Below the pieces are notes generated by a model. The model was not told where the DNA came from. It saw only the letters and a list, made by a program, of their open reading frames with translations, and searched no databases. From contig MPUH01000201.1 of assembly GCA_001970955.1 (NCBI GenBank), positions 1-64,000 of the forward strand: a stretch of DNA of 64,000 nt. Direction: 5' to 3'. Shown piece by piece: positions 49,031-58,408 of the stretch. Source of the DNA: Stentor coeruleus. Taxonomy: Eukaryota > Ciliophora > Heterotrichea > Heterotrichida > Stentoridae. The position numbers and the translations under genes were made by a program. How positions within the stretch are numbered: position 1 is the first letter of the stretch; each line of letters opens with the position of its first letter.

Positions 49031-51502
49031 ATGTCGAATTTAAAAGAAAATTTCGAAAAGACTTTGAAAGAAAAACTCCAACAGAAGTCTACAATCCATA
49101 CAAGCGAAGAAACCTTATTGATGAAATACTTCAAATATTTCGATCTTGATAATTCTAATACCGTGTCGAAATCTGAATGGGCTCGGGCAATAGAAAAAAT
49201 TGGCGTGGTTGTAGAGAGTACTTCAGACCTTGAAGAAATATTTGATGGCTACGATAAAGATAAAAGTGGATATTTAGACTATAAAGAATTCGCAGCTTCA
49301 ATATTTGGTGATGAATCCCGCGCGGCTAGACAGTTACAGGTAAAGCCAACAGCATGTTTAGCTCATCAAACTAGAGCAGAAGAGATTATTGAATATATTC
49401 GTTGCAAGGTTTTTCATAGAGGAGTTAGTGGGCTTATTGGTTTAGCTCGATGCTATTATGCTCAAGATCCAGGCAAATCTCAGCTAATAAGCATAAATGA
49501 ATTCGTTAAAGGTTTCAAAGATTATAGGATAACATTACCAGATTCTGATGCTGATTTTATTTTTAAGTATATTGATGAACAAAATACAGGGAAAATCAAT
49601 TATAAAGACTTTATCAAATATCTTGAAGGGCCAATGAGCTCATTTAGAGTGGATGTTGTTAAAAAAGCTTATGAAAAAATTGCCGCGGAAAATCATCCGG
49701 TCAATGTTTCGACTATAGGCCAGTATTTTAATGCTGCAGCTCATCCTGATGTTAGAAGCTCGAAAAAAACTAAGGATGATGTTATTAATGAGTTTATTGG
49801 GAGTTTTGAATCACATCATGGGATGTTTGGGAGTAAAAATTCTCCGGTTGGCCTTGGAGAATTTTTAGAATATTATGCTTATGTATCAGCTGTTGTGGAA
49901 AATGATGTGTATTTTGATCAGGTGCTAAATAGTTGTTGGAGATTATATGAAGCACCAATAGTCCAAGAGTCTAAAGTTGAGAGAATAGCGACAATTGGAT
50001 GCGATATGAACAATCCATTAGAAAAACTTAAAGCAAGATTGGCTAGTAGAGGTGCTCGTGGGATACTTGGTTTATCAAAACAATTCCAAATCATGGATGA
50101 TGACGGTTCACGAACTTTAAGTCCTTCAGAGTTCTTTAAAGCCTGCAGAGATTTCCGTATTGAAATCTCTGAAGAAGAAGTCAGAGAAATTTTTAAAACT
50201 ATTGACAGAGACAGAAGTGGATATATTGATTATGATGAGCTTCTTCGTGCTCTCAGAGGTCCTATGAATAGTTTCAGAAGAGCAATAGTCGAACAAGTGT
50301 GGAAAAGATTAGATAAAGACCAAAATGGAGTTTTAGATATAGACGATATTCGTTCTCTTTATTCAGCATCAAAACACCCTGAAGTGCGATCTGGTAAGAA
50401 AACAGAAGAAAGTGTTCTGAATGAGTTTCTTGATACATTTGAAACCCATCACAATATAGCTGGAAGTGGTGATCATAAAGTAACAAAAGAAGAATTTCTT
50501 GAATATTATTCAAACATATCATCAAGTATTGATGATGATGCATATTTTGAACTTATGATGAGTAGTGCTTGGAGAATAAAAGAAGAAGGTGTTAAAAATG
50601 TCCCATGGGCTGGAGCTACTTCCTCAGGATCATTCAACCCAAATCATAAAAATCAATGGTTACTTGATCATCATAGAAGCCAATTTGGTGGAACTGTTAT
50701 CTCATCTGCACCTTTTGGGACTTCAGAAGAACCTATTGATTATACTACAAATCTTCGTCCTGGAAAAAATGAAGGGGATCTTTTGATTATGTCTCAAAAT
50801 ATACAACCAGCAGGAAATCCTTCATGGGCTTCAAATCGGTTTATGAACTCAATTGAGAATATTCGTAATGCTAATCTTCCTCCTGAAGAACTTTTTAATA
50901 AGTTTAAAGAAAAACTTGTTAGTAGAGGAGCTAGAGGAATTATTGGACTTAGTAGACAATTTAAGATAATGGATGACAATAATAACAAGTCTTTAGAATT
51001 CCCTGAGTTTGCCAAAGCTCTTAAAGATTTTAGAGTTGATTATAATGAAGATGACCTTGGTAAACTGTTTAAATATTTTGATGCAAATGGAACTGGGAGT
51101 ATAGATTATGAAGAATTTATACATAGATTAAAAGGGGAACTTAGTCCTGCAAGGAAGAATTTAGTTCAAGTTGCTTATAAGAAATTGGATAAAAACTCAG
51201 ATGGATGTGTTACTGTTGATGATTTAAGAGGGGTTTATAATGCGTCTACTCATCCTGATGTCCGTCTTGGGAAAAAGACTGAAGATGAAGTTTTATGTGA
51301 GTTTCTTGATACGCTAGAAGTCCATCATGCTATGTTTAAAGGAGGAGATAGAGATTCTAAAGTCACATTTGATGAGTTTTGTGAATATTATGCTCATATT
51401 TCTGCTTCTATTGAAGATGATAGATACTTTGAACTTATGATGAAAAATGCTTGGAACTTGGATAATAAAAGTTATGGACGCGGATGGAAAGGAGAAGTAT
51501 AA
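49031..51502 (+). CDS. Fused calcyphosine-like protein, EF-hand pair plus three modules
   Basis: 823 residues. N-terminal EF-hand pair (about 25-95; loops DLDNSNTVSKSE and DKDKSGYLDYKE). Then three calcyphosine modules: about 124-305, 336-516 and 629-810. Modules 2 and 3 start SRGARGI-GLS, carry EF loops such as DRDRSGYIDYDE, DKDQNGVLDIDD, DANGTGSIDYEE and DKNSDGCVTVDD, and end with the hallmark FLEYYSNISSSIDDDAYFEL and NAW. Module 1 keeps the fold (GVSGLIGLARC, INYKDF, FLEYYAYVSAVVENDVYF), but most loop acidic residues are lost (YAQDPGKSQLIS), so it probably no longer binds calcium. Calcyphosines (CAPS, CAPSL) are single-module calcium sensors, often ciliary. A triple fusion is unusual. The linker of about 520-620 is polar and Asn/Gly/Ser-rich. 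Confidence 0.93.
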   Translation: MSNLKENFEKTLKEKLQQKSTIHTSEETLLMKYFKYFDLDNSNTVSKSEWARAIEKIGVVVESTSDLEEIFDGYDKDKSGYLDYKEFAASIFGDESRAARQLQVKPTACLAHQTRAEEIIEYIRCKVFHRGVSGLIGLARCYYAQDPGKSQLISINEFVKGFKDYRITLPDSDADFIFKYIDEQNTGKINYKDFIKYLEGPMSSFRVDVVKKAYEKIAAENHPVNVSTIGQYFNAAAHPDVRSSKKTKDDVINEFIGSFESHHGMFGSKNSPVGLGEFLEYYAYVSAVVENDVYFDQVLNSCWRLYEAPIVQESKVERIATIGCDMNNPLEKLKARLASRGARGILGLSKQFQIMDDDGSRTLSPSEFFKACRDFRIEISEEEVREIFKTIDRDRSGYIDYDELLRALRGPMNSFRRAIVEQVWKRLDKDQNGVLDIDDIRSLYSASKHPEVRSGKKTEESVLNEFLDTFETHHNIAGSGDHKVTKEEFLEYYSNISSSIDDDAYFELMMSSAWRIKEEGVKNVPWAGATSSGSFNPNHKNQWLLDHHRSQFGGTVISSAPFGTSEEPIDYTTNLRPGKNEGDLLIMSQNIQPAGNPSWASNRFMNSIENIRNANLPPEELFNKFKEKLVSRGARGIIGLSRQFKIMDDNNNKSLEFPEFAKALKDFRVDYNEDDLGKLFKYFDANGTGSIDYEEFIHRLKGELSPARKNLVQVAYKKLDKNSDGCVTVDDLRGVYNASTHPDVRLGKKTEDEVLCEFLDTLEVHHAMFKGGDRDSKVTFDEFCEYYAHISASIEDDRYFELMMKNAWNLDNKSYGRGWKGEV

Positions 51503-52408
51503 TTTTTAACTTAGATTAAATATTGTGGATTTAAAATCATTTTAGAAAATTTTATTTACTTCAGATCCAAATTTCTTTTCTCTTTTTGAAATTTGAAGAA
51601 AAAATCTTAACCCCCTGTATAGAAACTATTGAATTAACTGAAATATACTTCTTTTTATAAGAAATTCTTAATAGAATATAGTTCATTAAGGCTATTGCTA
51701 TATAGTAAACAAATAATAAAGTTTTGTTGTCCTTCAGGTAGAAAAAGTAGAGGGCAAAAAAAGAAGATATAAAATTTTATATGATTTGATTTTAAAGAAG
51801 AATATGATAAAAAGTAGATAAAATGCTTATAAAGGAAAAATCAGTAGGAGTTTTTTATATGGATAGCCAAATAATCATACCAAAAAATATTTAAGATAAT
51901 CTTCTAATAGGTAATTTATATATAATAAAAATTCCAATTAGATGACTGATCAGAGAAGATAATTTTTTTAAAATAGTAGAGTAAATAAATTCCTACAAAG
52001 CCTAAAAAATCTAAGAAATGAATAAATATCAGTAGATTTTTTTTCTCTAAACCGACTAAATCATTCACTATTAAACCATAATTATACACAGTTATATACA
52101 ACTAAAATATTCTAAAAAGTAGTAAATTATTACAAACATACACCCATAAAAATTTTAAACCCTTTTCCTAAACATAAAAATCTTCCCAAATCCTAACTCT
52201 AAAATCATACCCTCCCAATTCCTCATATCCTCAAACCAAATACCAAAATCTTCCTCAAAACACACAAACCAAAATTTCCCATATTCTTCAACTCAATCAT
52301 CCCCACAAAACTACACCCCAAAAAAGCCTTTTTATCTAAAAACCCTTTCCAAAAATCTCATACAAAAAATCTTATTCCAACAAATATTACCATATTGCTC
52401 ATTTTATA
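51503..52408. other. Intergenic, AT-rich to G-poor leader
   Basis: 906 bases. From about 52135 to the next ATG the + strand contains almost no G. A 61-codon minus-strand ORF at 51916-52101 with one hydrophobic helix is weakly possible but not supported. Nothing else. Confidence 0.45.
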
Positions 52409-53449
52409 ATGTTGTTTCTCCTACCATTAGTTGTAGCCTCACAAAATTGTAAGCCCACATCCTGCCAAGATATCTTAGGACTAAGTTGTATCTCTCTTAT
52501 TTCATCAGTAAACTCCACAACTATGAATCTAGCAGAATGTCCAAATGAATTCCCATACTGCCCATTTACTGACTTAACATTTGACAGTACCTGTATAACA
52601 ATGGGTAAAACAACTCAATCCACATCATATCCAGGTGATCCATGCGATACAAATCGAACATGCGTATATTCAGATTGTATTGATCACGTTTGTCAAGGAA
52701 TCCCATCATCAGTAGCATGTAATGATACAGGTCAATGTACCCCAGGTTATCGTTGTGATCAAAACTATTGTAAAAGTTTATTATTTATAGGATACAACAA
52801 TGGTAATCGTAACATGAATTGCACAACTGATTATGAATGTGTAAACAATGGTGTTTGTGATAATGGAAATTGTTATAAATACTATTCTAAAGGAGAAGGA
52901 CTCACAGTAGGAAACTGTGTAAATGGTGTTAGTTTAATATGTGAAAGTGGTTTATGTTATAATGGAATCTGTTTATCCAAAAATGTTATAAGTAAATCAT
53001 CAACACCAATTCCTTGTCAGAGTAACCTTGATTGTATAAGTGATTATTACAATAGTCCACCAAATGAATTTACTGTTTATAGTGAATGTCAATGTGGGTT
53101 TAATAAAGATGGACTAGCTTATTGTACGCAGTTTCCAGGTGATGATATTCAAAGCAAGTATTTGAAAATTGCTAAAGAATGGACTGAGTCTAATGATATT
53201 TTTAAATGCCACTCATATAGTCGATTCAAGTTGGATTGTATAAAAAAATACTGGTCTGATAGTAAATATAAAGAATATGCTTATTATTCTATGTATGCAG
53301 CTAATTACCCACAGATTCAAGGAAATCAAGAATGTGTTAAAAAAATGCTGCTTTCTGAGTTTTATGATGCACAAGAAGAGTATCAGTCAAGTAGAGGTTT
53401 TGATTTAGGTGTTTTAGGTTCGTTATTCTATATAATCTACGGCTTTTAA
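52409..53449 (+). CDS. Secreted or GPI-anchored cysteine-rich protein
   Basis: 346 residues. Signal peptide MLFLLPLVVASQN, then about 25 cysteines in the first 230 residues in patterns such as C-x(4)-C, CNDTGQCTPGYRCDQNYC and CTTDYECVNNGVCDNGNC, typical of extracellular disulfide-rich repeats (EGF- or dickkopf-like spacing). Several N-x-S/T sites fit glycosylation. The C-terminus ends in a short hydrophobic segment (SRGFDLGVLGSLFYIIYGF) with small residues just before it, which might be a GPI-anchor signal; it is short for that. Many ciliate surface and mucocyst proteins look like this. Function unknown. The stop lies 16 nt before the next ATG. Confidence 0.85.
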   Translation: MLFLLPLVVASQNCKPTSCQDILGLSCISLISSVNSTTMNLAECPNEFPYCPFTDLTFDSTCITMGKTTQSTSYPGDPCDTNRTCVYSDCIDHVCQGIPSSVACNDTGQCTPGYRCDQNYCKSLLFIGYNNGNRNMNCTTDYECVNNGVCDNGNCYKYYSKGEGLTVGNCVNGVSLICESGLCYNGICLSKNVISKSSTPIPCQSNLDCISDYYNSPPNEFTVYSECQCGFNKDGLAYCTQFPGDDIQSKYLKIAKEWTESNDIFKCHSYSRFKLDCIKKYWSDSKYKEYAYYSMYAANYPQIQGNQECVKKMLLSEFYDAQEEYQSSRGFDLGVLGSLFYIIYGF

Positions 53450-53465
53450 GCTAGCAATTTAAATA

Positions 53466-55412
53466 ATGGATTCTAGTAGCGCTTTAGAAAAGCAAAAAGC
53501 TTTTAATTCTGTGATGGATCCAGCTGTTGATGTCACCGATATACAAATGTTTAATACTCGTGGAAGCAAAGGTATAGGAAAAAACAATACTTCTGGAGGG
53601 AAGTCGCATATTGTGGATGAACTTGATCTTATTGAAACTAAAAAATATGAAATTGCCCCTTTGTTCCCTTCAAAGACCCCATTAGCAGGAGGAACAAAAG
53701 ATTTTATTCAGAAGAACATAGAAAGGGGTTCTATGTTTCATAGTAGATTTCATACAAGTGTTGAGACTAAGGCTGAAGAAATTTTTGAAGAATTGTCTGC
53801 TGAGGGCTCGGGTAAAAAAACTGTGAAGAATATTGATGTTAATGAGAGGTTTTTTAAAAAAGCTGAGGTTTATAAGAAGAAAAAACAGGAGTTGAAGGAA
53901 AAAATTGAAAAAGATGAGGTTGAAGGGTGTACGTTTAAACCGAAAACTAATTCGAAAGGACAAGTTAAAATGAGTAATGAGGAGTTTAATAAGAAATTTG
54001 AAGGGTATGCAGAGAAGAAAAAGAAAAAAACTTTGGAAGCTGAGGAAAAAGCTAAAAGGGAACATAAAGATAAAGTAGAAAACGACCCTGAACTGACTTT
54101 AAAACCCCAAATTTGTGAACGGTCTAAAGAGCTTCTAGCAGCAAAGACTTCAGTAGATGTACCAGCTCATGAGCGTCTATATAATTTGAAAAGAAACCAA
54201 GTGAAAAAACAGCTTGAGCAAAACCGCGACAAGTTTGAAGATGACCCAACTTCCCCTGAACCTGAGGCCGAAGTGTTTTTCAAACCAACCATCAATAAAA
54301 AGTCTCAAAAACTTAAACGTGATGTTCCATTCTGCATATCTTTATATACTGATGCTATGCGTAGACAAAGCCAATCTAAATTTGAACCTAGTTTATCTCC
54401 TCTTCCTCGGTTTATAAACGAAAACTCTGAACGTGTACTTATTGAAAAGTTTGTAAGGGAGTTTGAAGAAAGCTTAGGTACGCTTCAAGTTCAAGAAGAC
54501 TGCTTAAACTATTCACAAATGATTGAAATCTGTAAACTCCTAGACTTCTTCACTGACTACAACGAAGATGACCGCTCCTTAATGCTTGACTTTTGGAGGA
54601 CCCTTAATGCTGAAGAAAACTCATCAGTCCCAACGCAAAATATCCTCATATCTTTACTAGCGATCCTTGGGTTTTTTGATGAAATGCTCTTTACAACTCC
54701 AGATTTCACTCTAAACCAAGAAGAAGCTTTAAAACTCTATAAAAATTTCGCCATACTCGGTATCAAAAGAAAAGACATAAAAACTTTCAAAAAAGAAAAA
54801 GTCACTTTTGACGACGGATGCACTTTTACCCCTGAAATAATGCAAAACAGTGAAGAACTAGCTGAAAAATGGAGAAATGCAAACAGAGGCAAAGGGAAAA
54901 TTGAAGACGTTCTTATTATGGGAGATGCTAAAAAAAAAGAAAAACTACAGCAATTGAAGAAAAAATACGAAGCTGAAGAAACTAAAGAATGTACTTTTGC
55001 CCCAAAAACCGAAGAACTTCCAATAATATATTCAAGTACAGGTAGCGATTATACAAGAGCTATGAATATAAGTGATGAAAAACCTTCACATAAAGGTCTA
55101 GCTTTACATAATTATGCTACATTAATGAAAGAGAAAAAAAACGCATCAGTTGCTTCTATGAAGGAAATTGAAGAAATGAAAGAACTAGAAGAATGTAGTT
55201 TTGCTCCGGCTATAAAAAATTCATCTGGAGGGAATATTAATAGTTTTCTACAAAGAATGCAAGAAAGGGAAATGAATAAAACAAAAACCCAACAAGATGA
55301 TAGCAAGTATTTTAAATTCGGCAAAAACATAAAACACAAGTCGTTTAGTGTTTTTGAACCTGTCGCGCCAAGAGGTTTGAATAAAGGCAAGCAAGGCAAA
55401 GAGAAAAAATAG
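53466..55412 (+). CDS. Protein with repeated C-T-F-x-P motifs
   Basis: 648 residues, Lys/Glu-rich. Six copies of a short motif of the form [CVL]-[TFS]-[FL]-x-P-x-[IT] occur: about 155 (CTFKPKT), 210 (LTLKPQI), 268 (VFFKPTI), 453 (CTFTPEI), 508 (CTFAPKT) and 576 (CSFAPAI), usually followed by Asn or Ser. They are separated by charged, coiled-coil-like stretches (KKKKQELKEKIEKDE, KLQQLKKKYEAEE). Residues 335-410 resemble a degenerate EF-hand pair. Such motif-spaced proteins are common in ciliates and related to ciliary or tubulin-associated proteins, but the family is not named. The start ATG is 16 nt after the previous gene's stop, so the leader is extremely short. The window's 90-nt convergent gap follows. 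Confidence 0.78.
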   Translation: MDSSSALEKQKAFNSVMDPAVDVTDIQMFNTRGSKGIGKNNTSGGKSHIVDELDLIETKKYEIAPLFPSKTPLAGGTKDFIQKNIERGSMFHSRFHTSVETKAEEIFEELSAEGSGKKTVKNIDVNERFFKKAEVYKKKKQELKEKIEKDEVEGCTFKPKTNSKGQVKMSNEEFNKKFEGYAEKKKKKTLEAEEKAKREHKDKVENDPELTLKPQICERSKELLAAKTSVDVPAHERLYNLKRNQVKKQLEQNRDKFEDDPTSPEPEAEVFFKPTINKKSQKLKRDVPFCISLYTDAMRRQSQSKFEPSLSPLPRFINENSERVLIEKFVREFEESLGTLQVQEDCLNYSQMIEICKLLDFFTDYNEDDRSLMLDFWRTLNAEENSSVPTQNILISLLAILGFFDEMLFTTPDFTLNQEEALKLYKNFAILGIKRKDIKTFKKEKVTFDDGCTFTPEIMQNSEELAEKWRNANRGKGKIEDVLIMGDAKKKEKLQQLKKKYEAEETKECTFAPKTEELPIIYSSTGSDYTRAMNISDEKPSHKGLALHNYATLMKEKKNASVASMKEIEEMKELEECSFAPAIKNSSGGNINSFLQRMQEREMNKTKTQQDDSKYFKFGKNIKHKSFSVFEPVAPRGLNKGKQGKEKK

Positions 55413-55502
55413 TTTTCTAGTTTTTGTAATAGTTTATTTTCAAGTAAAAAGTGTATTTTTATATAACTTTTACAGTTTTTTTTTTATAAGCTATTTAATA
55501 AG

Positions 55503-57563
55503 TTATATATCAGGTTCTTCATCTTCTGAGAACAGTTCTTCTTTTTCTGATAATATTTGCTCATCACGAGCCAATAAATCCCCACCGAACCTATCCAAAA
55601 GATCCTTCCCATCAGTTTCCTGATGGAAAACCAGTTCGAATTTATTTTCAAAAAATGTACTTGGAGGGAATTTCCCTGTAGGTGGAGGGAACATTGGATC
55701 TAAAGTTATCCTAAAAGCATTTTCTACCATTGTTGGTATAAGAAAACTTAAATAACTTGAACTTAATTCAAGACATGGATTTGTATTAACTTCTATTAAC
55801 CATGGCTTTAGATTATTGTCAAGCATAAAATCATATCCTAATATTTCCATACAATGAAGTCTACGATTTGGATCAAGTTTCATATATGCTGCTTGTATTG
55901 AATCTTTAGCTAGATTTTTTATTTTTGGAAGAATGTCACTGATAAAATTTATTTTTTTATCAGAATAATGGGTGTCTAGATAACGTTGGAAATCTTTGTA
56001 AGAAAGTTTGTTACCATCTTCGAATTTACCATACTCGTCGCTGTGCTTTTGGATTGCGTCATTTGTTAGGTGGATGAAATTGTTTGATACATCTTTTATA
56101 TTGTATTCGGTGGAAGTTGTACGAAGGTAGCCGTCAGAGTAGAAGTAACCTTGGATTACACCGTTGAAAGATGTTACTAGGCCATAACATCTAAAATCAA
56201 ATTTCCTTTTATTTACCAAAAATGGCTTCTCAATATACTTTTGTATAATATAAGTCCTATTCTGATTATTTTTCGTAGGACTTGTATCATTAACAATAGC
56301 CCTGATCTCTTCAATACTCGAAGATACAGTAATCCCTTGTCCTCTATTACTATTTTCCCCAGGTTTTATAATCCACACATTATTTGATTTTTTCTTTTTC
56401 TCATTATCAAAGTTATTATTAAAAGCTTCAGTAAATTTAGCAAATTCCGGGTCTTTTTCCCCAAGAGTCACATGAAAAGTTAAAGGTACAAAGTCAAGTA
56501 TATCCAAATTTAAAGCTTGACAATAATTTTTCAAGCTTTGATAAAGACCTTTTTTATTAGTCAAATGCTGATTAAATTCGATTTTGTTATGCATTTTTAT
56601 AGTAGAAGCGTCAATAGTTTTAGGCTCTAATGTTACGTATGATAGAGAATTACGAATGTATTGAAAACCAAGGTCGTCAATATCCACAGATCGATATTGG
56701 TTTTTTTCTAAACGTAAATTTACAGGGCATACTGATGGAGCCATGATAGTCTCTTGTTTATTAAAGTTTTGAGTATTAGCACAACCAAATGTACTTAAAA
56801 GTTTTTTATCTTTCCATTGTGTCCAAGCAAAATTCGCTTCTTCTATATTAGTTGTATCAACCCACCAAGATCGTGATGTCATCAATCTTCTTATAAGCCT
56901 TGAGTTATTCCCTTTACCAATATAATATTTATACTGGCAATTTCCATATACAGGTAACTCAACTCCATTGCTTCTATTTAATATTTTCCTCCACATTCTA
57001 TCAAGTTCAGGTTTCGCTTTGCCCACCCAGTCCTGAGATCTTAATGCTTCTCTTAACGATATCTTAATCAAAGGTTTTGGAACTTTTAAAGGATTAGCTA
57101 TAAGAGGTTTTCCAATATAAACCTCTTTCCTCCTATCAGCAAAAGTTTTTGGTGTAGGTTGTTGACTTGCTGATTTCCTTTTGATTTCTTCTTCATTTTT
57201 ATCTCTTGAACTATTGTTTGGTAATGATTCATTTCTTAACTTACAAATTTCTTGTGAACTTGAAATTGACTCTAAGTTGACTTGTTTTAAAACTTTTGGC
57301 TTTAGGATTATTGGCATTTCACATTTCCTTTGAGGGGAAAATTCTATTCTTTTTACAGTTAAAGACTCTTTAAGAAAGGCTAAAGAACCTCTTTTAGCTT
57401 GGTCTTCGATACCTGATATGAAGGAATTTTGTTGATTGTATTGCATTCTAAGTCGATACCCACGAAAACCTTTTGTATAACTTAAGTCAACTGAGTTGTT
57501 TGGGCTTTGGCTGCTGAGATAAGTAAGTAAAGAAGGTGTTTCTCGTTTTGGATTAGTTTTCAT
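55503..57563 (-). CDS. TTLL-family tubulin ligase (glutamylase/glycylase)
   Basis: 686 residues. The enzymes add glutamate or glycine chains to tubulin or other proteins with ATP. The ATP-grasp core runs from about 330 to 640: WIIKPGENSNRGQGI near 395, IIQKYIEKPFLVNKRKFDFR near 440, GYFYSDGYLRTTSTEYN, HLTNDAIQK and GYDFMLD...WLIEVNTNPCLE near 588, with the Mg-binding Glu and Asn present. The C-terminal SSYLSFLIPTMVENAFRIT is seen in TTLL3/8/10-like members. N-terminal residues 1-260 are basic and probably contact microtubules. An acidic C-terminus (EKEELFSEDEEPD) ends the protein. It cannot be assigned to glycylase or glutamylase by eye. It is probably ciliary. No intron is needed. Confidence 0.93.
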   Translation of the reverse strand: MKTNPKRETPSLLTYLSSQSPNNSVDLSYTKGFRGYRLRMQYNQQNSFISGIEDQAKRGSLAFLKESLTVKRIEFSPQRKCEMPIILKPKVLKQVNLESISSSQEICKLRNESLPNNSSRDKNEEEIKRKSASQQPTPKTFADRRKEVYIGKPLIANPLKVPKPLIKISLREALRSQDWVGKAKPELDRMWRKILNRSNGVELPVYGNCQYKYYIGKGNNSRLIRRLMTSRSWWVDTTNIEEANFAWTQWKDKKLLSTFGCANTQNFNKQETIMAPSVCPVNLRLEKNQYRSVDIDDLGFQYIRNSLSYVTLEPKTIDASTIKMHNKIEFNQHLTNKKGLYQSLKNYCQALNLDILDFVPLTFHVTLGEKDPEFAKFTEAFNNNFDNEKKKKSNNVWIIKPGENSNRGQGITVSSSIEEIRAIVNDTSPTKNNQNRTYIIQKYIEKPFLVNKRKFDFRCYGLVTSFNGVIQGYFYSDGYLRTTSTEYNIKDVSNNFIHLTNDAIQKHSDEYGKFEDGNKLSYKDFQRYLDTHYSDKKINFISDILPKIKNLAKDSIQAAYMKLDPNRRLHCMEILGYDFMLDNNLKPWLIEVNTNPCLELSSSYLSFLIPTMVENAFRITLDPMFPPPTGKFPPSTFFENKFELVFHQETDGKDLLDRFGGDLLARDEQILSEKEELFSEDEEPDI

Positions 57564-58408
57564 AACAAATTTATATTCAAGTAAGATAGAAATTATTATG
57601 TCGTTATAAGAGTTATAAGAGTGGTTTATGATGATTTTTTATATAGAAATTAATGGGTGTTGGGGATATTGGAAGGGAATACAGGTTGCAATGTGTGGAA
57701 TAATTTTGAATTTGTATGTGAAAAAATGCGTTTAGGACTTTTTTAATGGGGTTTTTGGGGTTGATTTTTGTTTAGGGAACTTTTGGGTATTTGACTATGA
57801 AGTTTTGAAAATTATTTTTTTATTTTTGGCTTGTGGGTTAGTAATTTTTTGTGGTTTGATTTTAGGTAGATAATTGTTAATTTGAATAGATAAAAATTTG
57901 GAATTTGGAATAAATTAGGAGATGGATTGTTAGTTTTAATGTTTTAACTGATAAATTATGTTGGTTTACTGATTTTATTAATTAGTTGATTAGTTGTCTC
58001 ATTTATGATAATTAGTTATGAAAATGATTACCCTTTTGGCTGATAATTATTTTAGTTGTTTATAATAATTTTTTCTTGTAATTCAAGGTTTTTTTATAGA
58101 TATGATCACTTTTTTAAAACTATGAAAAATTTTATTTTTTACAACCAATATTTATTTTTTACTTATAACTCAATCTTCCTAAAACCCGAATATCATATAC
58201 TAAAATTATAATCAAACTTAAACTATTATCTCAGCAAATTTAAAATATCATTAAACATCAAACCTTAACTATTAAAAAACTAAAAAAAATTCTAATAAAA
58301 CCTCTCAAATCCATATCTTTAATTCTATCTTAATTTTTTTATATCCAATCATCAACATACAATCTTCCATACCATCTTCCCTCCTTCCTGATTTTTATTC
58401 TCTATAAA
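57564..58408. promoter_or_regulatory. Divergent intergenic region with skew flip
   Basis: 845 bases between the TTLL and PDI-like starts. The + strand is G/T-rich up to about 58110 and then C/A-rich to the ATG, so both genes have C/A-rich leaders on their own strand. No motif recognised. Confidence 0.5.

Noticed and set aside
51916-52101. 61-codon minus-strand ORF with a hydrophobic helix
   Set aside because: Could be a small membrane protein, but there is no leader composition for it and its size is within chance for AT-rich DNA.
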